Origin: Methanofervidicoccus abyssi
GTDB taxonomy: Archaea; AGJL01; Methanococci; Methanococcales; Methanococcaceae
Reading direction: 5' to 3'
NCBI RefSeq assembly: GCF_004310395.1
Contig: NZ_BFAX01000001.1
Coordinates: forward strand, 62,001-126,000
Length of the DNA: 64,000 bases
Below, piece after piece: positions 46,256-55,268 of this stretch. Under the pieces are notes generated by a model that saw only the letters and a list, made by a program, of their open reading frames with translations, did no database searches and was not told where the DNA came from. Position numbers and translations under genes: made by a program. The stretch's first letter is position 1. Every line of letters starts with the position of its first letter.

Positions 46256-46786
46256 TTACTTTTCTGAGATAATATTATACGCTACTTCTGCAGCTTTTGT
46301 GTTTTTCTCCCCAAGTTCTCCCCTAAATGTATCCAGTATCGCCCTTTTAAGGGAATCAAAAGATATCAACTTAGTGGCACCTACAAATGCTCCTAACATT
46401 GTGGTGTTAACTATAGGAACACCGAGAATATCCAAAGCTATCCCTGTGGCATCAATAGTGTATGTCTTAAAATCCAAGTCTAGATCATCTTTAGTTGTGT
46501 TTACAATCACTATTCCATCTTTCTTTAACCCCTCTACAACATTGACGGTATCTAAAAGTGTGGCATCCTGGACTACCACATAGTCTGGATTGTATACTTG
46601 GGATCTAACAATAATCTTCTTATGATCTATCCTAGTAAATGCCATAACTGGAGCTCCTCTTCTCTCAACACCAAAAAAAGGAAATCCTTGGGAGTATTTA
46701 CCGTCGTAAAATGCAGCTTTTGCTAAAATTTTGGCGGCGGTAACTGCCCCCTGCCCACCTCTACCGTGAAATCTGATCTCTATCAT
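46256..46786 (-). CDS. porG: Pyruvate:ferredoxin oxidoreductase gamma subunit
   Basis: A 176-residue subunit with the family N-terminus [24 protein letters not shown] and the segments [34 protein letters not shown] and [12 protein letters not shown]. It starts the porGDABEF operon. GAGGTGGGGTT precedes the ATG, and the 155-bp AT-rich gap to scpA should contain the operon promoter. Gamma subunits of related 2-oxoacid oxidoreductases are similar, but the porGDABEF order supports pyruvate. Confidence 0.95.
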
Positions 46787-46941
46787 AACCCCACCTCAAA
46801 AAAATTAATCATTATTAATCATTACAAAATAAGTAGTGGTATATAAATTTTTTTATTTTTCTACAATTGTCGAATTAAACTAACCCATCTTATAATAATT
46901 TAAATATTAAAATATATAACAATATAATAATATTAAATTAA

Positions 46942-47646
46942 TTATAACCCTTTTAGTTTAGTATATACAGCTTTGTTGGTACTTTCTTCCTTGTACTTAA
47001 CTACCATCTCTTTGAATACATCCTCCTGAAAGATCTCCACTTTACCTTCGTTTGCAAGATATAGGCAGGGTAAAAAGTTTTTAACTTTATCTCTCCTATC
47101 TGGAAACTTCTTCTGGAATACAATAACACCTTCTTTCCTTAGTTCTAAAATTAAATTCTCCATAAGTTTAGAGATATCGTATTTTTCCATTTCCTCTATA
47201 ACTTCGTAAAGTGTATTCTCCGTTTTATCTTTTTTCTTTCTCCTATTCCTTTTCACCTTTATGAGTTCCAATTTTAGAGTATCTATTAGATCATCAACTG
47301 TAAACTGTTTTTTATCCTTCAGATGTTCATTATCTACACTGTTTTCCTTTTTTTGAGAGCTTTCATCGATATCTTCATAACTTCTACTATCTTCAAGAGA
47401 ATTATCTTCAACATCATCATCCTCGAAGGTGTATTCACATTTCTCGTAAAGAATCTGGGACTTCATCCTCAGTAGTATCCCCCCAACTAATATAACATCT
47501 GCAGAGAGCCTTATATCGAATCTTTCAAGTTCTTTAAGTGTTTTTATGTACTCATCTGCTATCTTGGCAACGTTAATGTCCCAAGGGCCAATATTTCCCT
47601 TTTGAATACTCTCCTTAATTATTCTTACCCAAAGTTCAAACTCCAT
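46942..47646 (-). CDS. scpA: Segregation and condensation protein ScpA (kleisin)
   Basis: Kleisin bridging SMC heads in chromosome condensation. The 234 residues contain the N-terminal helical domain (FELWVRIIKESIQKGNIGPWDINVAKIADEYIKTLKEL; ADVILVGGILLRMKSQIL) and a C-terminal winged helix (KVEIFQEDVFKEMVVKY). Between them, about residues 72-115, is a highly acidic low-complexity linker (FEDDDVEDNSLEDSRSYED). No smc or scpB gene is adjacent in this window. It is 18 bp downstream of the M50 protease gene and probably cotranscribed. Confidence 0.92.
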   Translation of the reverse strand: MEFELWVRIIKESIQKGNIGPWDINVAKIADEYIKTLKELERFDIRLSADVILVGGILLRMKSQILYEKCEYTFEDDDVEDNSLEDSRSYEDIDESSQKKENSVDNEHLKDKKQFTVDDLIDTLKLELIKVKRNRRKKKDKTENTLYEVIEEMEKYDISKLMENLILELRKEGVIVFQKKFPDRRDKVKNFLPCLYLANEGKVEIFQEDVFKEMVVKYKEESTNKAVYTKLKGL

Positions 47647-47664
47647 AATACCACAGTAATTACT

Positions 47665-48261
47665 TTAAAAAAATGCCCAATAAAATAGAGGTAATGCCAC
47701 AATTGCCCATATTATAGGATTCCAAGATAACACCTTAAAGCCATCGAATGGAGGTACAGGTAGTAAGTTGAAGGCTGCCAGGTAGAGGTTTATATATACA
47801 CCGAAATACAATATATGGGAGATAATGGTAAATGGAGGTAAGAAAATGGAAAATACAGAGAAAAGGATGGCTAAGAACACGTTGGACAGGGGACCTGAGA
47901 GGGCAATTATACCACTCTCTTCTGAAGTCAGATAATCTTTGAAGATATACACAGCCCCAGGGGCTATAAAGGTAAATCCTATTAGTATTTTTAGAATGAG
48001 TGCTATAGCTAATCCTTCAAACCATGCTCTAAATTCACTATAGGCTCCAAAATACCTTGCTACTGTCCTATGGGCCAATTCATGAAAGATAAAACTACTA
48101 CCTACGATAAGTATAGCTATTATAAATCTATAGAGAAATACTGGATCATTAAATATATAAAACCCTCTTCCAGGCCATGCAAAGATTAAGGCTATTGCAA
48201 CTGTAGAGATAACTAAATCTCTGATCTCATCGAGAGAAAAGTGGAAGATACTGTAATTCAT
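47665..48261 (-). CDS. Membrane metalloprotease, M50 (site-2-protease-like)
   Basis: A 198-residue polytopic membrane protein. The zinc motif HELAH is at 60-64 within a hydrophobic helix, and the third ligand is in NLLPVPPFDGFK (Asp about 173), the M50 pattern. About six hydrophobic segments are seen and no CBS or PDZ domain, as in minimal archaeal S2P homologs. GGTGATAGT precedes the ATG. Substrates are unknown; regulated intramembrane proteolysis of a membrane regulator is the usual role. Confidence 0.9.
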   Translation of the reverse strand: MNYSIFHFSLDEIRDLVISTVAIALIFAWPGRGFYIFNDPVFLYRFIIAILIVGSSFIFHELAHRTVARYFGAYSEFRAWFEGLAIALILKILIGFTFIAPGAVYIFKDYLTSEESGIIALSGPLSNVFLAILFSVFSIFLPPFTIISHILYFGVYINLYLAAFNLLPVPPFDGFKVLSWNPIIWAIVALPLFYWAFF

Positions 48262-48508
48262 ACTATCACCAAATAATAAATAATTGTTATTATATATTGT
48301 TTATTTATTAAAATAAGGATTGAAACCTTATCAACAAAGAAGACAAGTGTATCTACCCTTAATTCCCTTGTATATGTAGTTTATATCACCAGTGAAATTA
48401 TAGATGGTCTTCTATACTTCTTTTTTAATGGTTTATGATCATGAGAATTTTTATTGATATTTAATAATATTTTAACTACTATTATAATTATAATTGTAAT
48501 TATTATAT

Positions 48509-49822
48509 TCACTCCAATGCTCCTAAATATTTACTTAAAAGTCCTTTCTTCTTTAGATACTTAAGTAGTTGATTAGGTTTATTGTATTCTTTTATTAAGT
48601 TTCCAAGAGATGCATCTCCCCTGGAGAGAACGCACTGTATAACCATAGAGTTGAAATTCTCATAACTAACACGTACGCCATGTCTCTTCAGGGATTTTTC
48701 AATGTATTTAATAGTAGCTTTAGACTCCATATTAAATGGTTCTCTCTCAAATTCTGTACAGGGTTTTGGAATGAATGGGTTTATACTTATAGATACTTTC
48801 CTAAATTTCTTTTTAACATCCTTAGATAGACTTATTATCTCCTCTATATCCTCCTTCTCTTCTGTGGGCAATCCTACCATAAAATATAGTTTTATACCAT
48901 CTATACCTTTCTCCTTTGCAACCTCCAGCGCCCTCTCTATATCTTCATTGGATATATCCTTTCCAATATAATCTCTCAACCTTTCACTTCCTGCCTCTGG
49001 TGCAATAGTTAGGGTTTTAATATCCAATACCTCTAATAGTTCTTCACTTACTGTATCTACCCTTAATGAAGAAGGAGATATTTGTATATTATACCTCTCC
49101 TTTATATACTTACATAAATCTACTATGTATTTATAATCTCCAACTGAAGGAGCTATAAGTGCCACCTTATCAGCATCTGTATGTTTCAGCCCTTCATCTA
49201 CAAGATAGGTTAGATCCTCCAAACTTCTAAATCTAGGAGGGTAGTATATACTCCTAGCCATACAGAACTTACATCTCCTTGGACAGCCCCTGCCTATCTC
49301 CAGGAGATACGCCTTTCCATAGGCTCCTGATGGATGAGTAAATTGGTTTATTGGATAATCCTCAATGCCAAGTTTTTTGGGATACACTCTCTTTATACTT
49401 TTGAAGTTCTCTTTACTTTTACCGTGATACTCCGGGAAGTAGGTACCCTCTACATCTACCTCTCTGTTAATTAGACGGTACATAATATCAGTACTCTCGA
49501 TCTCTCCTATTACAAATACATCGAAGAAATCACTTAGAGGTAGAGGATTACTCATACTACAGGGACCTCCCCCAATAAAGATAGCTTCTGGGTTCTTATT
49601 CTTAAGTTTCTCTACTATTTTCACTACGTTGAAGTAATCGTTCTCGTACTGTAGGGTGATAATTATAGCATCCCTGTTCTTTATCTGAGAGTAGTTCTCT
49701 AAGAAGTACATATCACAACGGATATCTCTATACTTATTTAGGTGATGGTGAAGGATATGCATAGCTAAGCAGGAAATTCCTCCTTTAAATTTATTAGGGT
49801 ATATCAGTGCTACGTTCTTCAT
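48509..49822 (-). CDS. Radical SAM protein with B12-binding-like N-terminus
   Basis: A 437-residue protein. The first 150 residues look like a cobalamin-binding-type Rossmann domain (VALIYPNKFKGGISCLAMHIL, IFIGGGPCSMSNPLPLSDFFDVFVIGE). The radical SAM core has CPRRCKFC at 180-187, followed by IAPEAGSERLRDYIGK and GIKLYFMVGLPTEEKEDIEEI. The His of a true B12 DxHxxG motif is not obvious, so cobalamin binding is uncertain. The C-terminal part (GVRVSYENFNSMVIQCVLSRGD) matches archaeal and bacterial radical SAM proteins of unknown substrate. It is a single-gene unit. Confidence 0.86.
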   Translation of the reverse strand: MKNVALIYPNKFKGGISCLAMHILHHHLNKYRDIRCDMYFLENYSQIKNRDAIIITLQYENDYFNVVKIVEKLKNKNPEAIFIGGGPCSMSNPLPLSDFFDVFVIGEIESTDIMYRLINREVDVEGTYFPEYHGKSKENFKSIKRVYPKKLGIEDYPINQFTHPSGAYGKAYLLEIGRGCPRRCKFCMARSIYYPPRFRSLEDLTYLVDEGLKHTDADKVALIAPSVGDYKYIVDLCKYIKERYNIQISPSSLRVDTVSEELLEVLDIKTLTIAPEAGSERLRDYIGKDISNEDIERALEVAKEKGIDGIKLYFMVGLPTEEKEDIEEIISLSKDVKKKFRKVSISINPFIPKPCTEFEREPFNMESKATIKYIEKSLKRHGVRVSYENFNSMVIQCVLSRGDASLGNLIKEYNKPNQLLKYLKKKGLLSKYLGALE

Positions 49823-49862
49823 AGTAATACCTGATGGATATTAATATTTAGACATATGCAAC

Positions 49863-49878
49863 CGAAAAATATATATAA
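49863..49878 (+). promoter_or_regulatory. BRE/TATA box of tRNA-Ser
   Basis: CGAAAAATATATATAA is a near-ideal archaeal BRE plus TATA box, about 50-60 bp upstream of the mature tRNA. A 5' leader of about 25-30 nt would result. Confidence 0.6.
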
Positions 49879-49926
49879 GAATTATTTTATTTATTTACTT
49901 TTAGGATCTTGTTTTAGGACCTTAGA

Positions 49927-50013
49927 GCGGAGGTGGCCGAGCCTGGACTAAGGCGCCGGACTTGAAATCCGGTGGGGCTCTGCCCCGCAAGGGTTCAAAT
50001 CCCTTCCTCCGCG
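49927..50013 (+). tRNA. tRNA-Ser (anticodon UGA)
   Basis: An 87-nt tRNA with acceptor GCGGAGG/CCTCCGC and discriminator G. The anticodon stem CCGGA/TCCGG closes the loop CTTGAAA (anticodon TGA), and a long variable arm GGGGCTCTGCCCC precedes a T-arm with GGTTCAAATCC. The long variable arm and G73 are serine hallmarks. The 3' CCA is not encoded (CCT follows). It decodes UCN codons beginning UCA. A T-run (TTTTT) follows within a few bases as likely terminator. Confidence 0.97.
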
Positions 50014-50117
50014 CCTTTTTCTCTGAGTAGTTTGATAATGTTGATTTTTATAATACTTGATTTAACTTAAGTTAATAAATTTAACATAGATTAAATCAAT
50101 GTTCTTACGGTGGTACA

Positions 50118-52076
50118 ATGGGAGATGTAAAAACAGTTGCCTTAGCAGGTCAACCTAACGTTGGAAAGACAACGATATTCAACGAACTAACTGGAATGAC
50201 CCAGTGTGTAGGTAACTGGCCAGGTGTAACTGTAGAGAAGAAAGAAGGTTCAATGATTTATAAAGGGATGAAGTTCAACATAGTCGATCTACCAGGAACC
50301 TACTCTCTAAAAGCAGACTCCTTAGATCAGAAGATAGCAAGGGATTTCATAATTGAAAATAAAGATGCTATTATTGTAGATATAATAGACACAAACAACC
50401 TTAGTAGAAACCTCTACTTAACACTGCAGTTGATAGAACTTGGGAGATCACCGATAATATGTTTAAACTTCATAGATGAGGCGGAGAAGTATGGTATCTC
50501 AGTAGATGATAAGAAACTTAGTGATAGATTAGGAGGGCTTCCAGTTGTAAAAACTTCAGGTAGGTACAAGATAGGCATAGAAGATTTAAAGGAGACAATA
50601 CTAAATTACAAACCTATACCCTGTGAAATTAGATACTCTGAACTATTAGAGAATACCTTAGATAAGATCGTTGAAAAGTTGGAAAGATATTCCCTACCTA
50701 CAGATGAGAAGTTTAAAGGAGTTCCAAAAAGATGGCTAGCTATATCCTTCCTCGAGAGTGATCCTGAGGTTTTAGAGTTATTTAAGAAGAATGAAGATCT
50801 TTTAAAGGAGGTAAAGAAAATAAAAGAAGAGTTGGAAAGAGAGCTAAGACATGATACAGAGAGTTATGTTGCCGAGGAAAGATATAAAAAAGTAGATGAG
50901 ATACTGAAAGATATCTGGAAGGAGAACATAATATTCGATGATATAGACAAAATACTCCTTCACCCTGTCTACGGGATGATAATTTTTGCCATTGTTATGT
51001 ATGTAACCTATAGTGTTGTTATAGGGTTAGGTAATATATGCATAGAATACATTAAGACATTTTTTGAGTATTTAGGAGTGTATGCAAGTAGGATAGTTCC
51101 AGAACCATTCACAGGAGTTGTGGTGGATGGGATAATCAAGGGAGTAGGGTCAGTACTTATCTTTTTCCCATATATAGCCTTTATGATGTTTTCTCTAACT
51201 CTATTGGAGAATTTTGGATATCTAACTAGGGTTTCAGCTCTCTTCCATAAGATAATGGCCAGAATGGGCCTTAGTGGAAGTTCTACAATACCTATTATAG
51301 TGAGTTTTGGATGTAACGTCCCGGGTATAATGGCTACTAGGATAATTTCTGATACTCTTAGGCGAATTAGTACCCTCCTTGTACTACCTCTTGTCCCATG
51401 TGCTGCCAGGTTTGAAGTAATTACATTTATGGCTGCTACGTTCTTTGAAAAGCATGTTGCTTTATTTGCAATGGGAATAGTGAGTATAACTCTCATCCTC
51501 TTAAGTCTAGTATCTTACGTTATTGGTAAGTATATAGTAAAAGGTAAGCCTGAAGAACCTATCTTCGAACTACCTCCCTACAGATTACCAGATTGGAATT
51601 ATATTCTTAAAAGAACCTGGGTATATACAAAATACTTTCTAATAAAGGCAGGAACTGTGATATTGGCAGGTTCTATACTGTTCTATTACTTACTTTACTA
51701 TCCAAGTGAAGAGAACTGTTACGGTATGATAGTGGGAAAGATATTAGAACCTATAACTCAACTTATGGGGATAGATTGGAGAGGGGCACTTGCACTACTC
51801 TCTGGAATCATTGCCAAAGAGTTGGTAGTATCTACCATGACGATGGCTTACGGTGGAATTCCTAACATAGTTGAATCACTAACTCCACTACAGGCCTTTG
51901 TCTTTACCTTAGTTACTGTATTATACATTCCATGTTTAGCTACAATAGCAACTTTATTCCATGAAACAGGAAAGAGTGTAAAATGGACTTTATTTGCAGT
52001 AGGGTATAACTTGACATTGGCTACATTGGTAGGCATAGTGGTATATAACATTGGACAGCTCTTAGGCTTTGCATAA
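50118..52076 (+). CDS. feoB: Ferrous iron transporter FeoB
   Basis: Cytoplasmic-membrane Fe(II) transporter with a G-protein domain. The 652 residues begin with G1 GQPNVGKTT; the G3 element VDLPGTYSL and G4 NFIDEAEKYG follow. A helical spacer comes next, then about ten membrane helices with the conserved VSFGCNVPGIMATR (metal-site Cys) and VPCAARFEVI, and a second ICGAK-like block (SGIIAKELVVSTM). GGTGGTACA precedes the ATG. A functional feoA is expected next to it but only a decayed remnant follows at 52081. Confidence 0.96.
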   Translation: MGDVKTVALAGQPNVGKTTIFNELTGMTQCVGNWPGVTVEKKEGSMIYKGMKFNIVDLPGTYSLKADSLDQKIARDFIIENKDAIIVDIIDTNNLSRNLYLTLQLIELGRSPIICLNFIDEAEKYGISVDDKKLSDRLGGLPVVKTSGRYKIGIEDLKETILNYKPIPCEIRYSELLENTLDKIVEKLERYSLPTDEKFKGVPKRWLAISFLESDPEVLELFKKNEDLLKEVKKIKEELERELRHDTESYVAEERYKKVDEILKDIWKENIIFDDIDKILLHPVYGMIIFAIVMYVTYSVVIGLGNICIEYIKTFFEYLGVYASRIVPEPFTGVVVDGIIKGVGSVLIFFPYIAFMMFSLTLLENFGYLTRVSALFHKIMARMGLSGSSTIPIIVSFGCNVPGIMATRIISDTLRRISTLLVLPLVPCAARFEVITFMAATFFEKHVALFAMGIVSITLILLSLVSYVIGKYIVKGKPEEPIFELPPYRLPDWNYILKRTWVYTKYFLIKAGTVILAGSILFYYLLYYPSEENCYGMIVGKILEPITQLMGIDWRGALALLSGIIAKELVVSTMTMAYGGIPNIVESLTPLQAFVFTLVTVLYIPCLATIATLFHETGKSVKWTLFAVGYNLTLATLVGIVVYNIGQLLGFA

Positions 52077-52080
52077 AATA

Positions 52081-52260
52081 GGAGATGATACCTTATTAAA
52101 GAAATAAGGAGTGATATAAAAAACTCCATGATTTAGGTATTGTGCCTGGTACAAGAATAACTGTCATATCAAACGAGAAGAGAGAGATATAACGAGATCC
52201 ATAATTGTAGAGTAGAAGCTGTTTGACCTTCTTTACTCTATAAAAGATGAAATTTTCAAT
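52081..52260 (+). pseudogene. feoA: feoA remnant downstream of feoB
   Basis: One frame reads KKLHDLGIVPGTRITVIS, then NEKREI and a stop. This matches the FeoA core motif (L.LGI.PGT.I.VI). A preceding fragment GDDTLLKK lies in another frame, and a following fragment SIIVE, then SRSCLT, in further frames fits the usual C-terminal PIIVEV.GS..AL part. At least two stops and a frame change prevent a full SH3-like FeoA of about 75 residues. It starts only 5 bp after feoB, the usual operon position. Confidence 0.72.
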
Positions 52261-52869
52261 CTTAATACTATTTTATATAATTGTTGAAATACAGAACTTT
52301 TTTAAATTAAAATTACCAGGAAGACTCGATAAAATAATAATAAATCAGTACTCGTAAATAAAATAATTATTAAATAAAATAATTATATTAATTATAAAAA
52401 ATTAAACAAAAAAGATTAAAAAATAAAACCTTTTTATTCTAAAACATAATAATATATCTTCTCTACTTCTGAACATTGGAACGGAGGAACGGAGGGATTC
52501 TCTCTAATATCTTCTAACCATGTCTGTTGGAGATTCTCAATATCATGGGAATAATTTTTTATCATTATCCCAGTTTAGAAAACATCCCTCGGATAAGGAA
52601 TATGGTTAATTTTTTTACTTTATTATCATTATTTTATTAGTTGTTTTTAAGATCAAGGTTATAAAAATTAATATATAACCAAAAAATAAAAATTTTAAAA
52701 AATGTTAAATATTTAATTAGACGGTAAGAAGTTAAAATACAACCTTTACTCTTTAGACCACATTATAACACTTTTTATTTTTTTATTATTTTTTTATTTA
52801 TTATTTTATCGGGGATTTTTAATAGAAATATTTTTGGGTAATAACAATTATACAGTAAATAAATTCATT
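52261..52869. other. 609-bp AT-rich gene-free region with clustered hairpins
   Basis: After the feoA remnant there is a long A/T stretch. Then come a copy of the dispersed element (52463-52505, with a tandem GGAACGGA repeat at 52478-52493) and two further hairpins at 52509-52534 (ATCTTCTAAC / GTTGGAGAT) and 52546-52572 (TGGGAATAAT / ATTATCCCA). A T-rich tract (52772-52804) probably terminates mvk transcription. No coding frame. Confidence 0.65.
52463..52505 (+). repeat. Dispersed palindromic element, divergent copy
   Basis: CTACTTCTGAACATTGGA aligns with CTATACTGAGCACTGGA of the 36500-36546 copy, and the segment ends GGAGGGATTCTC. Confidence 0.4.
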
Positions 52870-53868
52870 TTACCCCTTTTGATTTTCTGATTTCATGCCC
52901 ACCTTACACTCAAATACATCTAAAACCTCCAATTCTTTTAGAGACTTCAACAGTTCTTCTCTTCTATCTTCATCTGTCAATATTATAACAATACCCCCAC
53001 CACCTGCACCTGAGAGTTTTGCACCGTATCCGTATCTACTACCTAACTCTACAACCTTGTCTATCTTGCTGGTAGAAACTCCCAACTCCCTCAGTAGTTC
53101 ATGATTTTTCACCATAAGACATCCCAACTCCTCCCATGTGGATACTTCCTCAACTTTATCCACTATTTTACCTATGGATCTAAAGATCTCTTCCTTTCTC
53201 GGATGTTCTGCAACCTCCTTAACAAGTTCAGCGGTTTTTTTCTTCCTCTTTTCGACATGGACCACTAAGAAATGGCAACCTTTAAGAAGTTTGTAGAGTT
53301 TAGTACCTTTCAAAACCTCGAAATCATTACTGTTTTTGATCTTCAAGACACTGTTGTAGATAACAGTTGCAGTATCTGTAATACTGGCCCTTCCCTGGAC
53401 CTCTTTCTCTACTGAAAAACATATTTTACATAACTCTTTCTTTGGAATGGAGATGGCGTTGGTAGATAGAAAAGATTTTATCGTAGTAGCTACCACAGAA
53501 GCAGAAGATCCCAGCCCACAACTTATAGGGATATCGGAGGATATGTCTAACTTAAATGGTTTAAAATCTTCGTACCCCCTATCTTTTAAGTAATTTACTA
53601 TGGATTTAATGGCGCAGAGGACGTATTTTACACCACTATTGTAATTCTTTAGATCTAATTTAGGGATATTCTCTATATCCAAGGTAAGAGATCTTCCTAA
53701 ATCCTTAAGATTTATAACTATATCCTTCTCACTTTCAAAGATCTTCCCCCTGGTTCTTAGATCTACAGCCATGGAGATGGCACCGTAACCTTCAACTACA
53801 GCATGTTCTCCAAAGAGTATAACCTTAGAAGGTGCCTCAACTGTGCCCACAAATGCCCCTTTTATCAT
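52870..53868 (-). CDS. mvk: Mevalonate kinase
   Basis: Phosphorylates mevalonate for archaeal isoprenoid lipid synthesis. The 332-residue GHMP kinase has VEAPSKVILFGEHAVVEGYGAI (motif 1), the ATP loop SCGLGSSASVVATT (about 115), and GAKLSGAGGGGIVIIL near the C-terminus (motif 3). ATG 53868 overlaps the selB stop (ATGA), the usual tight coupling; GTG 53874 is an alternative. Cotranscription with selB appears to be an accident of gene order. Confidence 0.95.
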   Translation of the reverse strand: MIKGAFVGTVEAPSKVILFGEHAVVEGYGAISMAVDLRTRGKIFESEKDIVINLKDLGRSLTLDIENIPKLDLKNYNSGVKYVLCAIKSIVNYLKDRGYEDFKPFKLDISSDIPISCGLGSSASVVATTIKSFLSTNAISIPKKELCKICFSVEKEVQGRASITDTATVIYNSVLKIKNSNDFEVLKGTKLYKLLKGCHFLVVHVEKRKKKTAELVKEVAEHPRKEEIFRSIGKIVDKVEEVSTWEELGCLMVKNHELLRELGVSTSKIDKVVELGSRYGYGAKLSGAGGGGIVIILTDEDRREELLKSLKELEVLDVFECKVGMKSENQKG

Positions 53869-55268
53869 TTCCACCTTATCAACCTCCTTAGGATAACTTC
53901 ATCCCTATTTTCCACCTCCTCATCAAATTCTGCCACTAAGTATCCCTTGGTTCCAAAGGTTCCTTTTATTCTTCCCTTAATATTTTTTTCAGGGATTACT
54001 ACTTCATATCCAATGAATCTCTCAGCTTCTTCCTTAGAGTTAGCCAAACCTACGACAAGTATTCTATTTTTATCTATCTTAATCCTACCTCTCTTGAAGA
54101 TCATTCTTTTAATATTCAACTCCTCAACTTTTCTAAAATCTACTATCTCACCTTTACCACATATCCTTAAGGTTGTAGGTGGTAGATCCAGCCTGGTTAT
54201 AAGTATATCCTCTCCTATCTCTGCTACAGCCTTTTCCTCCAATTGAAATACACAGTAGCACTCCTCTCCTCCTTTAATCTCTCTTAAGATGATGTTTTCC
54301 ATACTTCCATCTATTTCCATCTTCTTAAAAGGTATCATCCTTGCAGGTATTACCAACATCCCTATATTTAAATGTATTCTCATCCTAGGTTTCAAAGGAT
54401 ACTTAAATAGAGGAGATATTTTTATCCTTGCAACTATACTATCTACAACCTTTAACTTAGTATCTAGGGACGTTAGGACACATCCCCTAAACAACTCCTT
54501 TGAATCTACTCCCTGAACAGCCATCCCTATCCTATCCCCTGAATAAGCTTCATCCACATTCTCCTTACATTTCTGAATACTTTTAACCTTTACAGTACTA
54601 TTCAGTGGTAGTATCTTTAACTCATCCCCTACTTTCACCTTTCCTCTAAGTACAGTACCTGTGATAACTGTACCGATACCTTTTATTGGAAATGCATGAT
54701 CTATGGGCATTTTAAAGTAGTCTTCAGTGTTCCTTACTATTTCCATTTTATCTAGCATTTCCCTTATAGTATCTTTTAACACCTCTATCCCAATACCTTC
54801 CTTTGCAGATATCTTGAGAATTTTACTTCCCTTTAAATTCTCCGTTGAGCTGAGTATAGCCTTCATGAACTCTTCAGTTCTTTTAACTTCTTCCTCGGAA
54901 GCGATATCTATTTTGTTTATAACTACTATAGTAGGTATGTTGAAGTAGTCCAGTATTAGGAGGTGTTCTCCAGTTTGGGTTTTTGGCCCTTCTTTAGCAT
55001 CCACTACCAAAAGAGCTAGATCTATGATCTCGGCAGCACCAACTACCGCCCTTATGAGATCTGCATGCCCAGGAGCATCTACTAAAGTAACTAGATAATT
55101 CTTCAATTTAAAGAAGGAGAAACCAAGATCTATGGTAATGCCCCTTCTCTTAGATTCTGGTAATCTATCTAAGGAAGATGTTGAAGGTATCTCTGTTAGG
55201 ATCTTTGCCAAGGTTGTCTTCCCATGGTCTATATGTCCAAATATACCTACGTTTATATTCTTCACCAT
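53865..55268 (-). CDS. selB: Selenocysteine-specific elongation factor SelB
   Basis: Delivers Sec-tRNA to UGA codons marked by a SECIS element. The 467-residue GTPase shows GHIDHGKTTLAKIL (G1), a SKRRGITIDLGFSFF switch, VDAPGHADLIRAVVGA (G3) and VINKIDIA (G4). Two beta-barrel domains and a short fourth domain without the bacterial winged-helix repeats follow, as in the archaeal type. It differs from aIF2-gamma and EF-1A in the RRGITIDLGFSFF block and total length. ATG 55268 has GGTGATATCA upstream. It implies a full selenocysteine system elsewhere in the genome. Confidence 0.94.
   Translation of the reverse strand: MVKNINVGIFGHIDHGKTTLAKILTEIPSTSSLDRLPESKRRGITIDLGFSFFKLKNYLVTLVDAPGHADLIRAVVGAAEIIDLALLVVDAKEGPKTQTGEHLLILDYFNIPTIVVINKIDIASEEEVKRTEEFMKAILSSTENLKGSKILKISAKEGIGIEVLKDTIREMLDKMEIVRNTEDYFKMPIDHAFPIKGIGTVITGTVLRGKVKVGDELKILPLNSTVKVKSIQKCKENVDEAYSGDRIGMAVQGVDSKELFRGCVLTSLDTKLKVVDSIVARIKISPLFKYPLKPRMRIHLNIGMLVIPARMIPFKKMEIDGSMENIILREIKGGEECYCVFQLEEKAVAEIGEDILITRLDLPPTTLRICGKGEIVDFRKVEELNIKRMIFKRGRIKIDKNRILVVGLANSKEEAERFIGYEVVIPEKNIKGRIKGTFGTKGYLVAEFDEEVENRDEVILRRLIRWK

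Noticed and set aside
48307-48326. ATTAAAATAAGGATTGAAAC resembles the 3' end of archaeal CRISPR repeats (ATTGAAAC).
   Set aside because: Only a single copy is present, with no second repeat at spacer distance and no cas genes in the window.
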